Shown piece after piece: positions 28,498 to 38,079 of a stretch of 48,256 nucleotides of DNA. Both the position numbers and the translations under genes were made by a program. Positions within the stretch are counted from its first letter, which is position 1. The number at the start of each line of letters is the position of its first letter. Source of the stretch: Clostridiales bacterium (GTDB taxonomy: Bacteria > Bacillota > Clostridia > Christensenellales > Aristaeellaceae); contig JAAZBU010000018.1 in NCBI GenBank assembly GCA_012513645.1, positions 1 to 48,256 of the forward strand, written 5' to 3'. Under the pieces are notes generated by a model. The model was not told the origin of the DNA, made no database searches, and saw nothing but the letters and a program-made list of their open reading frames with translations.

Positions 28498-28827
28498 TTA
28501 TTCCTCCCGGTGCAAGGAGCGCTCCTGCTCGAAGCCGTTGGGGTAGCGGCGCATCAGCTTGTTGATGTTGCTACCGGCGATGTCGGCCAGATCAACGCCC
28601 AGCGCTTCGGCGGCCAGGGCGCAGTACCACAGGATGTCGCCCACCTCCTCGGCCAGGTGGGCTTTGTTTACTTCATGGCCCTGGAAGCTGGCCTTCTTGA
28701 TGGCATCGGCAAATTCTCCGGCCTCTCCAGCCAGGCCGAGGGCGGCATTCTGCAGGGCGCCCAGCCCATCAAAATCCTTCAGGCTGCAGGTGCGCATGGC
28801 CTGTTGCTGGTACTCGCTGAAATTCAT
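28498..28827 (-). CDS. MazG-like nucleoside triphosphate pyrophosphohydrolase
   Basis: LQNAALGLAGEAGEFADAIKKASFQGHEVNKAHLAEEVGDILWYCALAAEALGVDLADI. Confidence 0.88.
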   Translation of the reverse strand: MNFSEYQQQAMRTCSLKDFDGLGALQNAALGLAGEAGEFADAIKKASFQGHEVNKAHLAEEVGDILWYCALAAEALGVDLADIAGSNINKLMRRYPNGFEQERSLHREE

Positions 28828-28847
28828 GTGATGCGGTCCTTTCTGTG

Positions 28848-29834
28848 CTATGGCTGCTCCTGCCCGTTGTGGTTAGCGTGGCCATGATAGTCCGGCTGCT
28901 GGTAACGGTAGCTGTTGGGGTACACCGCCTCGTGGAAGGCATCCTCCTGCCGCACGGGCGAGGGCAGGCCGTCGATCATGCCCTCCTCGTCCTCGGTCTG
29001 CAGCCGCTCCCTCAGCCCGTCAAACAGCCGCTGGGCAGAGCGCATCCGGCTGCTTCGATCGCTGCGGCGGCGCCTGCCCTCACCGGATGGGGCGGGGGCG
29101 AGGTTTTCCCCCTGGGTGAAGCCGCCCCACCCGTTGCCGGGCTCGGGGGCCAGCGACAGGTCGTCGGCCTCAAAGCTATCGGGGTACAGCGGCTGCGGCG
29201 GCGCTGCCTGCGGGGAATAGTCTATATCGGCTGGGGGTGTATACTGCGCGGGCGTATGCTCCTGCCACAGCGGCGCGGGCTGGTACGCGTCCTGCGTGCC
29301 CAGATCTGGCGGCTGCCAGGCGTCGGGCTGAACCGGCGGATACAGCGGGGGATAGGCTGCCCCCTGCTGGCCATATCCGCCAACCGGCACGCTGTTTGGG
29401 TCAACATATTCTACGGGATACCCGGCATCCGCCGACATATCCGCATAGGGTAGGGGAGAAAGTCCCTGCTGCTGCAGACCATCCAGCGGATAGGCCTCCT
29501 GCGGGGTGGATACCCAGTCGGCGATGGTGTTGAGGGTATGGTCATCCATGTCGGTGTATTCCAGGTCCTGCGCAGTTTGCTGCAGGCGGCGGCTGCGCAG
29601 CCTGCGCGTCAGCCAGGAGCGCCAGACCAGGTAAGGCCGCCATCGCACCAGCCACACCGCATAGTCCAGCACCGTGCCGCCGATGATGATCAGCAGCACA
29701 ATGCCCAGCCAATACCGGGAAAAAAAGCTGCCCGTGCCGCTGGTGGAGTTGACCACTGCGTTCCAGGCGCTGTTGGCCGCCGTGCCCATCCAGCCGAACA
29801 TGAGGTTAAACAGCCAGTCCGCAAAGGCGTTCAC
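28848..29834 (-). CDS. Membrane protein with Pro/Gln/Tyr-rich cytoplasmic tail, unknown function
   Basis: One or two TM segments (YWLGIVLLIIIGGTVLDYAVWLV) then low-complexity PQ-rich tail; GTG start overlaps the ybbR stop. Confidence 0.7.
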   Translation of the reverse strand: MNAFADWLFNLMFGWMGTAANSAWNAVVNSTSGTGSFFSRYWLGIVLLIIIGGTVLDYAVWLVRWRPYLVWRSWLTRRLRSRRLQQTAQDLEYTDMDDHTLNTIADWVSTPQEAYPLDGLQQQGLSPLPYADMSADAGYPVEYVDPNSVPVGGYGQQGAAYPPLYPPVQPDAWQPPDLGTQDAYQPAPLWQEHTPAQYTPPADIDYSPQAAPPQPLYPDSFEADDLSLAPEPGNGWGGFTQGENLAPAPSGEGRRRRSDRSSRMRSAQRLFDGLRERLQTEDEEGMIDGLPSPVRQEDAFHEAVYPNSYRYQQPDYHGHANHNGQEQP

Positions 29835-30910
29835 GGCACGGCCTCCGGCGTGGGCGGTGTGTCGGGCACAATTTCTACGGTGACATACACCGCATCCTCG
29901 CTCATATACAGGGCGTTTTGCGGGCGCTCCACCTTCACGGCGCGGATCAGCGTCTCGCTGGCGCCGGCGATGTCAATGGTGCCGGAGGATACCTCAAGCA
30001 TGCTCACCGTGCGCAGGAACTCGCTGGTGCCCGCCACCGACAGGTACGCCGGCGCTGCGCTGATGGAAGCAACGCGGTACCCGGCCTTGGGCTGCCCGGA
30101 GGTGATGCCGCCCAGGTTGATGTCCACCGTCTTGAGGGGATACAGGCGCTGGTCCACCAGCATGGTATCCAGCAGGATGGATTCGCTGGTCACGCTGACT
30201 AAGGAGGAATCCACCACCTTGTTGTCTGCATCCTGCAGCACAAAGGGAACGGCGGTCAGCTGGGTGCCGGGCTGTGCGCTCAGGCGGGACAGGTCGTACA
30301 CCGCCACGCAGCGCGCAACGCGCTCCACCACCTGCCGGGGGCCGGAAATGACCACCAGCGCCGGGTCGATGCTGGGCTCGGGCGCGTAAAAGCCTGCGGG
30401 CGCCTCGCCCCGCTTGTCCAGCTGTACGGGGATGCGGCGGCGGGTGATGTAATTGTCCACCACCACCTTGACCTCGTTTTTAGAGAGCCAGGTAACCTGG
30501 CCGTAGGTGGAGGTGGTGTTGGTGATGATGGGCAGCATCTGCTCGCCCGCTGTGGTGATGCGCGACAGGTCCACCCGGGCGTTGTAGGTGGAGGCGGTGA
30601 CCGAGTTGTAGTACCGCTGCGGCACATCCACTCGCATTTGCAAAGTACCCAACTCTTCCAGGCCGGAAACCACGACCAGGCCGTTACGCTGCAGAATATC
30701 GGCATTGACCGCGGTAACGGCCACATCGGTAAAGGTCTTTTCGCGGCTCAGGTTGCCGTCGTTGCTGATCAGGCCACCCCACATCACCACCGACAGCGCC
30801 AGGCACCCCAACTTCAGCCCCCAGTTGCGCAGCATCACCTTTTTGAGGCGCTGCAGCAGGTCGCGCACGGAGGGCGCCTTGGTGCGGATGTCGTCGGGCT
30901 TATTGCTCAT
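29831..30910 (-). CDS. YbbR-like protein (CdaR, regulator of diadenylate cyclase)
   Basis: N-terminal TM (NWGLKLGCLALSVVMWGGLI) and repeated YbbR-type beta domains (DVPQRYYNSVTASTYNARVDLS...VNLGG-like). Confidence 0.85.
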   Translation of the reverse strand: MSNKPDDIRTKAPSVRDLLQRLKKVMLRNWGLKLGCLALSVVMWGGLISNDGNLSREKTFTDVAVTAVNADILQRNGLVVVSGLEELGTLQMRVDVPQRYYNSVTASTYNARVDLSRITTAGEQMLPIITNTTSTYGQVTWLSKNEVKVVVDNYITRRRIPVQLDKRGEAPAGFYAPEPSIDPALVVISGPRQVVERVARCVAVYDLSRLSAQPGTQLTAVPFVLQDADNKVVDSSLVSVTSESILLDTMLVDQRLYPLKTVDINLGGITSGQPKAGYRVASISAAPAYLSVAGTSEFLRTVSMLEVSSGTIDIAGASETLIRAVKVERPQNALYMSEDAVYVTVEIVPDTPPTPEAVP

Positions 30911-31770
30911 CCTTGCGGCTCCTCCATGCCTGATACTTGTCGTATGCGTACGCAAAGGCCTGCTTGAGGCCCATCTTCTCCTGCTTATAAAGGCCGGATA
31001 GCACGCGGGAAATGCCATCCGCATCCAGGTGGCGGGTCAGCTTGCCGCCCTGGGCCATGCTGATGATGCCGGTCTCCTCGGAGACGATCAGCACGATGGC
31101 ATCGGTTGTTTCGGTGACGCCCAGGCCCGCGCGGTGGCGCGTGCCCAGGTCGCGGCTCAGGTTGCTCTGCTCGCTCAGCCCCAGCACACAGGCGGCCGCC
31201 AGAATGCGGTCGCCGCGGATGATCACCGCGCCGTCATGCAGGGGGGTATTGGGCTCAAAGATGTTGATGATCAGTGGGCCCGATATCAGCGAATCAATGG
31301 TGGTGCCGGTGTCTATATAGTCCTTCAGGCCGGTCTTCTGTTCAAAGACCATCAGCGCCCCAATCCTGCGGCGGGACAGGCTCATCAGGCTCTGCGTGAC
31401 CTCGGTGATGATGCGGGTGGATTCATCCTGGCTGTCCAGGAACCGGTCCACCCGGGCGCCGCGGCCAATGCGCTCCAGCGCCCGGCGCAATTCGGGCTGA
31501 AACAGAATCAGCAACACCAGCGATCCATTGTTTACAATGCCCAGCAGCAGCCAGTTGAGCGCCACCAGCCCCAGAAAGCGGCTGAGCCAGCTGGCCACAA
31601 TCAGCACGCCAAAGCCCTTGAGCACCTGGCTGGCGCGCGTTTCCCGCGTCAACATGAACAGCTGGTAGATTAAAAAGGCAACAATCAGGATGTCCAGCCA
31701 GTCCTTTAGCTGGGGGCGGTTGAATACATTCCAGAAGAAAGCGCCGAATTGATCGGTGAATCTGCTCAAT
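30900..31770 (-). CDS. cdaA: Diadenylate cyclase CdaA (DisA_N domain)
   Basis: PNTPLHDGAVIIRGDRILAAACVLGLSEQSNLSRDLGTRHRAGLGVTETTDAIVLIVSEETGIIS; DGA and RHR motifs; three TM helices upstream. TTG start proposed. Confidence 0.95.
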
Positions 31771-31971
31771 ATCGCGGCCGTCCTTTCTTGAATGCTGATA
31801 TCATTATACAACAGAAACGCTTTCAGATGAAGGTTGTCTATGAGATTTCACACTTTTTCAATAAAAAGACACAAAGGGGACAAATTTTTTCCTCCGTACT
31901 TTGCCGCATGCCGGCGGGAACCAGCCGCCGCTGGCGCAGGTGTACCGGTAATTTTTTTGAGCACGGAGCGC

Positions 31972-31998
31972 TTGACAAATACCCTATGGGGGTATAAT
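31972..31998 (+). promoter_or_regulatory. Copper-responsive promoter with CsoR-type operator
   Basis: TTGACA/15 bp/TATAAT with ATACCCTATGGGGGTAT (31979-31995) in the spacer and -10, matching the known CsoR operator pattern. Confidence 0.8.
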
Positions 31999-32025
31999 GT
32001 GGTGACGGAAGACAAGGAGGTCTGT

Positions 32026-34275
32026 ATGAAACAAGAAGTGTATGTGGTGGAGGGGATGACCTGTGCGGCATGCTCATCCGCCGTTGAAAGGGTAACGGGC
32101 AAGCTGCCCGGCGTGAGCGAAAGTCAGGTGAACCTGCTGACGGGCACCATGTCGATCACCTATGATGAAAAACAGGTAACGCCGGAGCAGATCATGCGCA
32201 AGGTGGAGCGGGCCGGCTTCAGCGCCCGACCTCTTGTTAAGGAGGCTGCGCAGGAGCCTGTTGAGACCGATGATGGCGAGGCCGCGCTTATGACTGAGCG
32301 CAGGCAGGTGATTGTGGCGCTTGTGCTGGCAGCGGTGCTGCTGTATGTCGCCATGGGGCCTATGCTGCTGCCCGGCTTGCCCATGCCGTCCCTTTTCCGG
32401 CTGGACCGATACCCCGTGAACGCCGCCATGCTGCAAATGCTGCTGACCATTCCCATCCTGTGGATCGGGCGCGGATTTTTCACGCGGGGGTTCAAGGCGC
32501 TGTGGCACCGCAGCCCCACCATGGACAGCCTGGTGGCGCTTGGGGCCTCGGCATCGTTCCTCTTTAGCCTGGCGATGACCTTTCTCATCAGCGATGACCC
32601 GCATCACGTGCATCACCTGTACTACGAGTCCGCCGGCATCATCGTGGCCTTTGTGCTGCTGGGCAAACACATGGAGGCGCGCAGCAAGCGCCGCACCACC
32701 GAGGCCATTCGCAAGCTGATGGAGCTGGCCCCCGACACCGCCGTGCTGGTGGCCGAGGACGGCACCGTGCGCGAGGTGCCCACTGGCCAGGTGCAGGTGG
32801 GCAATACCGTGCTGATCCGGCCGGGCAGCAAGGTGCCGCTGGATGGGCAGGTGATCAGGGGTGAATCCGCGGTGGATGAATCGCTGCTGACAGGGGAAAG
32901 CATGCCGGTGGAGAAGGGGCCGGGCAGCGAGGTAATCGGCGGCTCCCTCAACCAGCAGGGCGCGCTGTATGTGCGGGTGACGCGCATCGGGCAGGACACC
33001 ACGCTCAGCCGCATCGTGCGCTTCGTGCAGGATGCCCAGGGGCGCAAGGCGCCCATCTCCGGGCTGGCGGACCGGGTGTCGGCCATCTTCGTGCCGGTGG
33101 TCATCGCGATCGCGTTGCTGGCATCAGCCGCCTGGCTGATTGCGGGCAAGGATCTGGCCTTTGCGGTGCGCATTTTGACGGCGGTGCTTGTCATCGCCTG
33201 CCCCTGCGCCATGGGCCTGGCGACGCCCACTGCCATCGTGGTGGGCACCGGCCTGGGCGCGGCCCACGGCATTCTGATCCGCAACGGTGAGGCGCTGGAG
33301 AAGACCCACGAAAGCGATGTGGTGATCTTTGACAAGACAGGCACCGTGACCAGCGGCAAGCCGGCCGTGACGCATGTGCGCGCATTGGATATGCCCGAGG
33401 ACGAGCTGCTGGCGCGCATCGCCCTGGCGGAGCAGGCCTCCCAGCATCCCTTGGCGGCGGCCTTTATCAACCGTGCGCAGGAGGCGGGGGCCAGCGTGCC
33501 CGGTCTGAGCGTGGCGGAGTTTCGCAACACCACCGGCCTGGGCATCGAAGCAGACCTGTCCGACGGCACGACCATCGCCATTGGCAACGCGCAGCTGATG
33601 CGCACCCATGGTGCGGAGGTCATCCCGGTGCAACAGGAGGCGGAGGACCTGGCTGCCCAGGGGCAGACGATCGTCTTTGCAGCACTTGATGGCGTGCTGG
33701 TCGGCATGTTGGCAGTGGCCGATCAGATGAAGCCCGATGCCCCCGCCGCCATCTCGGAGCTGAAGGCCATGGGCATCCGCACCGTGCTGCTCACCGGCGA
33801 TAACGAGCGCACAGCCCAGGCGGTGGGCCGTCAGCTTGCGGTGGATGAGGTCATCGCCGGCGTGCTGCCCCAGGGCAAAGCCCAGGTGGTGGAGCAGGTG
33901 CGCGCGTCCGGCAAGCACGTGCTCATGGTGGGGGATGGCATCAACGACAGCCCGGCCCTGGCCGCGGCGGACGTGGGCCTGGCCATAGGCAGCGGCTCCG
34001 ACATTGCCATCGAGGCGGCCGATGTGGTGCTGATGAAGAGCGACATCCGCGATGTGCCACGCGCCATCCGCCTCAGCCGAGCCACCATCCGCAACATCCG
34101 GCAAAACCTATTCTGGGCCTTCTTTTACAACACCATTGGCATCCCGGTGGCGGCCGGATTGCTGTACCTGTTTGGCGGCCCGCTGATGAACCCGATGCTG
34201 GCCGGGCTGGCCATGTCCCTCAGCTCGGTGTTTGTGGTGGGCAACGCGCTGCGCTTGAGGAGGGCCAGGCTATGA
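32026..34275 (+). CDS. copA: Copper-translocating P1B-type ATPase
   Basis: HMA domain VEGMTCAACSSAVERV; CPCAMGLATPTAIVVGTG; DKTGTVT; MVGDGINDSPALAAADVGLAIGSGSDIAIEAADVVLM. Confidence 0.96.
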   Translation: MKQEVYVVEGMTCAACSSAVERVTGKLPGVSESQVNLLTGTMSITYDEKQVTPEQIMRKVERAGFSARPLVKEAAQEPVETDDGEAALMTERRQVIVALVLAAVLLYVAMGPMLLPGLPMPSLFRLDRYPVNAAMLQMLLTIPILWIGRGFFTRGFKALWHRSPTMDSLVALGASASFLFSLAMTFLISDDPHHVHHLYYESAGIIVAFVLLGKHMEARSKRRTTEAIRKLMELAPDTAVLVAEDGTVREVPTGQVQVGNTVLIRPGSKVPLDGQVIRGESAVDESLLTGESMPVEKGPGSEVIGGSLNQQGALYVRVTRIGQDTTLSRIVRFVQDAQGRKAPISGLADRVSAIFVPVVIAIALLASAAWLIAGKDLAFAVRILTAVLVIACPCAMGLATPTAIVVGTGLGAAHGILIRNGEALEKTHESDVVIFDKTGTVTSGKPAVTHVRALDMPEDELLARIALAEQASQHPLAAAFINRAQEAGASVPGLSVAEFRNTTGLGIEADLSDGTTIAIGNAQLMRTHGAEVIPVQQEAEDLAAQGQTIVFAALDGVLVGMLAVADQMKPDAPAAISELKAMGIRTVLLTGDNERTAQAVGRQLAVDEVIAGVLPQGKAQVVEQVRASGKHVLMVGDGINDSPALAAADVGLAIGSGSDIAIEAADVVLMKSDIRDVPRAIRLSRATIRNIRQNLFWAFFYNTIGIPVAAGLLYLFGGPLMNPMLAGLAMSLSSVFVVGNALRLRRARL

Positions 34276-34556
34276 GTGACAAGCATACCTACCGGGACCA
34301 GGCGCTGCACCGCGCGCTGATTAACCGCCTCAGCCGCATAGAGGGGCAGGTGCGCGGCGTGAAAAACATGGTGGAGAACGACATATACTGCATCGACATC
34401 CTCAACCAGACGGCGGCCATCCGCTCTGCGCTAAATGCTTTCAGCGCTACGCTGCTGGAGCAGCACATCCGCAGCTGTGTCAAGGCGGGCGTAGGCCGGG
34501 GGGATGAGGAGGTCATCGAGGAACTGGTGGACACCATCAAAAAGCTGACAAAGTAA
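34272..34556 (+). CDS. csoR: CsoR-family copper-sensing repressor
   Basis: LINRLSRIEGQVRGVKNMVENDIYCIDILNQTAAIRSALNAFSATLLEQHIRSCV; Cys-His-Cys copper ligands. Confidence 0.92.
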   Translation: MSDKHTYRDQALHRALINRLSRIEGQVRGVKNMVENDIYCIDILNQTAAIRSALNAFSATLLEQHIRSCVKAGVGRGDEEVIEELVDTIKKLTK

Positions 34557-34580
34557 GTACAACGGCAAAGGAGCGTATAC

Positions 34581-34772
34581 ATGACCATTCTTCAGGTACC
34601 TGATATGCATTGTGAGAACTGCGTGCGCCGCATCACCGAGGCGCTGACCCGGGAAGGCCTGGCCTTCCGGGTGGATCTGGCGGGCAAGACCGTTGCGGTG
34701 GACGGCGATCAACAGGCGGTTGCCACCGCTGTCGAAGCCCTGGACGACCTGGGGTTTGATGCAATGGAATAA
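34581..34772 (+). CDS. copZ: HMA-domain copper chaperone (CopZ-like)
   Basis: MTILQVPDMHCENCVRRITEAL...VEALDDLGFDAME. Confidence 0.88.
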   Translation: MTILQVPDMHCENCVRRITEALTREGLAFRVDLAGKTVAVDGDQQAVATAVEALDDLGFDAME

Positions 34773-34792
34773 ACCTGCTTACCGCACCAAAG

Positions 34793-34815
34793 GGCCCCCG
34801 CGTGCTGCGGGGGCC
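34793..34815. terminator. Terminator between convergent cop operon and ABC transporter operon
   Basis: GGCCCCCGC GTGCT GCGGGGGCC perfect hairpin. Confidence 0.65.
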
Positions 34816-34841
34816 TCCTCATTTGGCCGGATACCTCAGTA

Positions 34842-36161
34842 TCAGTAGTTGGTCAGGTTGTACATCTCGATGGCGTCATTGGCCAGGTTGGTCAGCTTGG
34901 TGACCGCTTCCTCGGGGGACAGGCCCTTGAGGAACACTTCCTCGGTGACATCTTCCACGTACTGGCGCACCTCGGGGAACACGCTCAGCAGGGAGCCCAC
35001 GTACTCGGGCCCGGAGGCATGCAGCTGATCCAGCGCAGTTTGGAACTGGGGATACTTGGCAATGTTCTCCTTGAAGGTCTCGGTGTCGTGTGCCTTCATG
35101 TTGATGGGGAAGTAGCCGGTCTTGGCGTTCCACACGGCCTGGTTTTCGGGGTTGATCATGTACTGAACAAACTCCCAGGAGGCGTCCATCTTCTTGTCGT
35201 CGCCGGAGTTGACCATCCACAGGGTGCCGCCGCCGGTGGAGACGCCGCCCTGGTCACCCTCGTTGACGTAGGGGAAGTAGGCGGTGCCCACTTCAAAGCT
35301 GTCGCCCACGTTGCCCAGCACGCCCGCCAGGTTGGCGGTGGAGGCCAGGAAGATCGCGGTCTTGCCGGCGACAAAGGCTGCGCGCGCCTGGCCGGTGCCG
35401 CCGCGCTCGATGTAGGAGGTGTAGGGGCTTTCGGAGATCTTCTTCCACATGTTGAACAGATCCAGCGCCGCGCCGTTCTCGTCAAAGGCTACGGACGTGG
35501 CGTAGGACTCGCGGCCGTTGCCGTTGTTCACGTACTGGCGGCCCATTTTACCGGTCCACTGCTCGAAGAACCAGCCATAGTTGGAGAACAGGAAGCCGGC
35601 GCGATCCAGCTTGCCGTCCTTGTCATAGGTGGCCAGCTTCTCGGCGATGGCCAGGATGCCGTCTACCGTGGTGGGCACTTCGGTGATGCCGGCCTCGTCA
35701 AAGGCGGTCTTGTTGTAGTACATCAGCGGGGTGGAGCAGTTGAACGGCATGGAGTTGATCACGCCGTCGATGGTGTAGTATGCCAACAGGTTGGGCTCGA
35801 TGACGGATACGTCAAAGCCGGTTTTGTCGATGTAGGTCTGCACGGGCACCATCTTCTGAGAATCGATGATGAAGCGGGAGCCAATTTCGTAGCTCTGCAC
35901 GATGTCAAACGGCAACGCCTCGCCCATGCTGGTGGCCTTCAGCTTGTTGATGGCGTCATCATACTCGCCCTGATACTGGGCATCCACGACGATTTTGTCC
36001 TGGGAGGCGTTGAAGGCTTCGACCATGGAGGCGATGACTTCCGCATTGGTACCGCCCAGGGAGTACCAGAACACCACTTTGGTCTTTTCGCCCTCCGCCA
36101 GTGCACTGAACGCTGACAGGCACAGCAGGACGGCCAGAAGGATTGCTACCAGTTTCTTCAT
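34842..36161 (-). CDS. Extracellular solute-binding protein of carbohydrate/glycerol-3-phosphate-type ABC transporter
   Basis: MKKLVAILLAVLLCLSAFSALAEGEKTKVVFWYSLGGTNAEVIASMVEAFNASQDKIVVDAQYQGEYDDAINKLKA. Confidence 0.92.
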   Translation of the reverse strand: MKKLVAILLAVLLCLSAFSALAEGEKTKVVFWYSLGGTNAEVIASMVEAFNASQDKIVVDAQYQGEYDDAINKLKATSMGEALPFDIVQSYEIGSRFIIDSQKMVPVQTYIDKTGFDVSVIEPNLLAYYTIDGVINSMPFNCSTPLMYYNKTAFDEAGITEVPTTVDGILAIAEKLATYDKDGKLDRAGFLFSNYGWFFEQWTGKMGRQYVNNGNGRESYATSVAFDENGAALDLFNMWKKISESPYTSYIERGGTGQARAAFVAGKTAIFLASTANLAGVLGNVGDSFEVGTAYFPYVNEGDQGGVSTGGGTLWMVNSGDDKKMDASWEFVQYMINPENQAVWNAKTGYFPINMKAHDTETFKENIAKYPQFQTALDQLHASGPEYVGSLLSVFPEVRQYVEDVTEEVFLKGLSPEEAVTKLTNLANDAIEMYNLTNY

Positions 36162-36212
36162 ATTGTCTCCTTTCAATCTTGGCTATATTCAATCGCCATT
36201 CGGCGAAAAGCC

Positions 36213-37052
36213 CTACCCTTTGACGGCGCCGGCCATCAGGCCGTTGATCAACTGCTTTTGCATGAAGATGAAGATGGACAGCGAGGGGATTAATACCACC
36301 ACCACGCCGGCCATCATCAGGCCGATCTGCTCGGAGTCGATATCATACAGCTGCGAGATACCGATCTGCACCGTGCGTACCTTGTCGGAGTTGGTGACCA
36401 GCAGCGGCCAAAGGTACTGATTCCACTGCTGGAGGAATACATAGGCACCCAGCGCACCCAGCGCAGGGCGCGCCAGAGGGATCACGATGGTGGCCAGAAA
36501 ACGCCAGTTGCCGCAGCCGTCCAGCTTGGCGGCCTCATGCAGCTCCTTGGCGAAGGTGAGGTAGTTTTGCCGCATCAAAAAGATGCCCATAGCCGAACAC
36601 GCGTAGGGCAATATCATCGCGCGGTAGCTGTCCAGCCATCCCCAGTGAGAGACGGTCAGGTAGTTGGCGATGATGGTGGCTTCCCAGGGCACCATCATGG
36701 TGGCCAGGATGCACATAAACACCAGGTTGCGCCCGCGGAACTGCAAAAAGCTGAAGGCAAACGCCGCCATGGAGCAGGTGATCATCTGCAAGATGGTGAC
36801 CGATCCCGCCACGATGAACGAGTTGACAATCTGGCGCGGGATGGTCGTCTTGGTGAAGACATGGCTGTAGGACACAAAGTCCATTCGCGTGGGGATCAGC
36901 CGCGAATACAATTCATCTGCCGGCATGCCGCTCATCATGAAGGTGTAAATCAGCGGCAGCATGATCAGCAGCACCAGCGGCAGGTTGAGGCCGATGCGCA
37001 GCAGGGCGCTGAGCGCGTTTTTTTGCCGGCGGGTAAGCGTTGCTTGGCTCAT
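36213..37052 (-). CDS. Carbohydrate ABC transporter permease (UgpE/MalG-type)
   Basis: ABC permease EAA-type sequence ELHEAAKLDGCGNWRFLATIVIPLARPALGALGAYVFLQQWNQYLWPLLV. Confidence 0.92.
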   Translation of the reverse strand: MSQATLTRRQKNALSALLRIGLNLPLVLLIMLPLIYTFMMSGMPADELYSRLIPTRMDFVSYSHVFTKTTIPRQIVNSFIVAGSVTILQMITCSMAAFAFSFLQFRGRNLVFMCILATMMVPWEATIIANYLTVSHWGWLDSYRAMILPYACSAMGIFLMRQNYLTFAKELHEAAKLDGCGNWRFLATIVIPLARPALGALGAYVFLQQWNQYLWPLLVTNSDKVRTVQIGISQLYDIDSEQIGLMMAGVVVVLIPSLSIFIFMQKQLINGLMAGAVKG

Positions 37053-37954
37053 TGGTAATGCACGCTCCTTTTTTCAGCGCGGAACTGCAGCAGCGTGATG
37101 ATCATGATGATGACAAACAGCACGATGGAGCGCGCCGCAGCCGAACCAAAGCGGAAGTTGCGAAAGGCATCCAGGTAGATGGAATAGACGATGACGTTGG
37201 TGGTCTCGTTAGGGCCGCCCGAGGTGAGCAGCCTGACCTGCGTAAAGCTCTGAAACGCGCTGATGATGTTGATGATGATCTGGAAAAACAGCGTGGGGGA
37301 CAGGCTGGGCAGCGTGATGTGGCGCTGCTGGTGCCAGTAGCCCGCGCCGTCGATGGCCGCGCTTTCGTACAGTTCGTCGGGGATGTTGCGCAGCCCGGCG
37401 GAGATAAAGATGAAGTTGATGCCGCTGGCCAGCCAGATGGAGATCACGCAAATGATGGGGAACGCCCATGCCGGGTCGTTGAGCCAGTTGGTGCGCGTGC
37501 CTGCCAGCCGGTTCACCAGCCCGATGGAAGGGTGAAAGATCATCTTGAAGCTCATCGCCGCGGCGGCGGAGGCAATGGCGATGGGCATGGCATAGATGGC
37601 GCTGGCAAAGGCCCGGGCGGGGAATTTGCGCGCCGTCAGCAGGCTGGTGGTCAGGCCGACCAGCAGGCTGCCGAAGGCGACAAAGAACACAAACCGCAGC
37701 GTGACCCACATGCTGTTCCAGAAGGCGGCCGAGTATTTGCCCACTAGAATATCCAGGTAGTTCTGCAGCTCGTAGAACACCTTGGGCTCGCCGTATTTAT
37801 TGGTTAAATAGGTGCTTAAATAGATGGTTTTGAAGAAGGGATAGTACAGAAATACAGCAAAAATAATCAGCGCAGGCAACAAAAAGAGCCACGGCTCTAT
37901 TGTTTCATACAGGGTCTTTTTCCTGCGCACCGTGAAAGCCTTCATCCGAGTCAT
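37049..37954 (-). CDS. Carbohydrate ABC transporter permease (UgpA/MalF-type)
   Basis: PDELYESAAIDGAGYWHQQRHITLPSLSPTLFFQIIINIISAFQSFTQVRLLTSGGPNETTNVIVYSIYLDAFRNFRFGSAAA. Confidence 0.92.
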   Translation of the reverse strand: MTRMKAFTVRRKKTLYETIEPWLFLLPALIIFAVFLYYPFFKTIYLSTYLTNKYGEPKVFYELQNYLDILVGKYSAAFWNSMWVTLRFVFFVAFGSLLVGLTTSLLTARKFPARAFASAIYAMPIAIASAAAAMSFKMIFHPSIGLVNRLAGTRTNWLNDPAWAFPIICVISIWLASGINFIFISAGLRNIPDELYESAAIDGAGYWHQQRHITLPSLSPTLFFQIIINIISAFQSFTQVRLLTSGGPNETTNVIVYSIYLDAFRNFRFGSAAARSIVLFVIIMIITLLQFRAEKRSVHYQ

Positions 37955-38020
37955 CTGTTCTCCTGACGCGTTTTCTTACCCTTTAGGAGGGACCGTTTGA
38001 CGTTTCTGTTGACTGTGTCC

Positions 38021-38049
38021 ATCTTATCAACCGCAGGGGTTGCTGTCAA
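38021..38049 (-). promoter_or_regulatory. Promoter of the ABC transporter operon
   Basis: Minus strand TTGACA/17 bp/TAAGAT; spacer contains CAACC-CCTGC-GGTTG inverted repeat. Confidence 0.7.
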
Positions 38050-38079
38050 GGACGGGGCAGGCAGAGAGGGGGTTCCAAT

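Noticed and set aside
34842-37954. Missing ATPase in the sugar ABC transporter operon
   Set aside because: Common in Firmicutes, where a shared MsmX-type ATPase encoded elsewhere serves several carbohydrate transporters.
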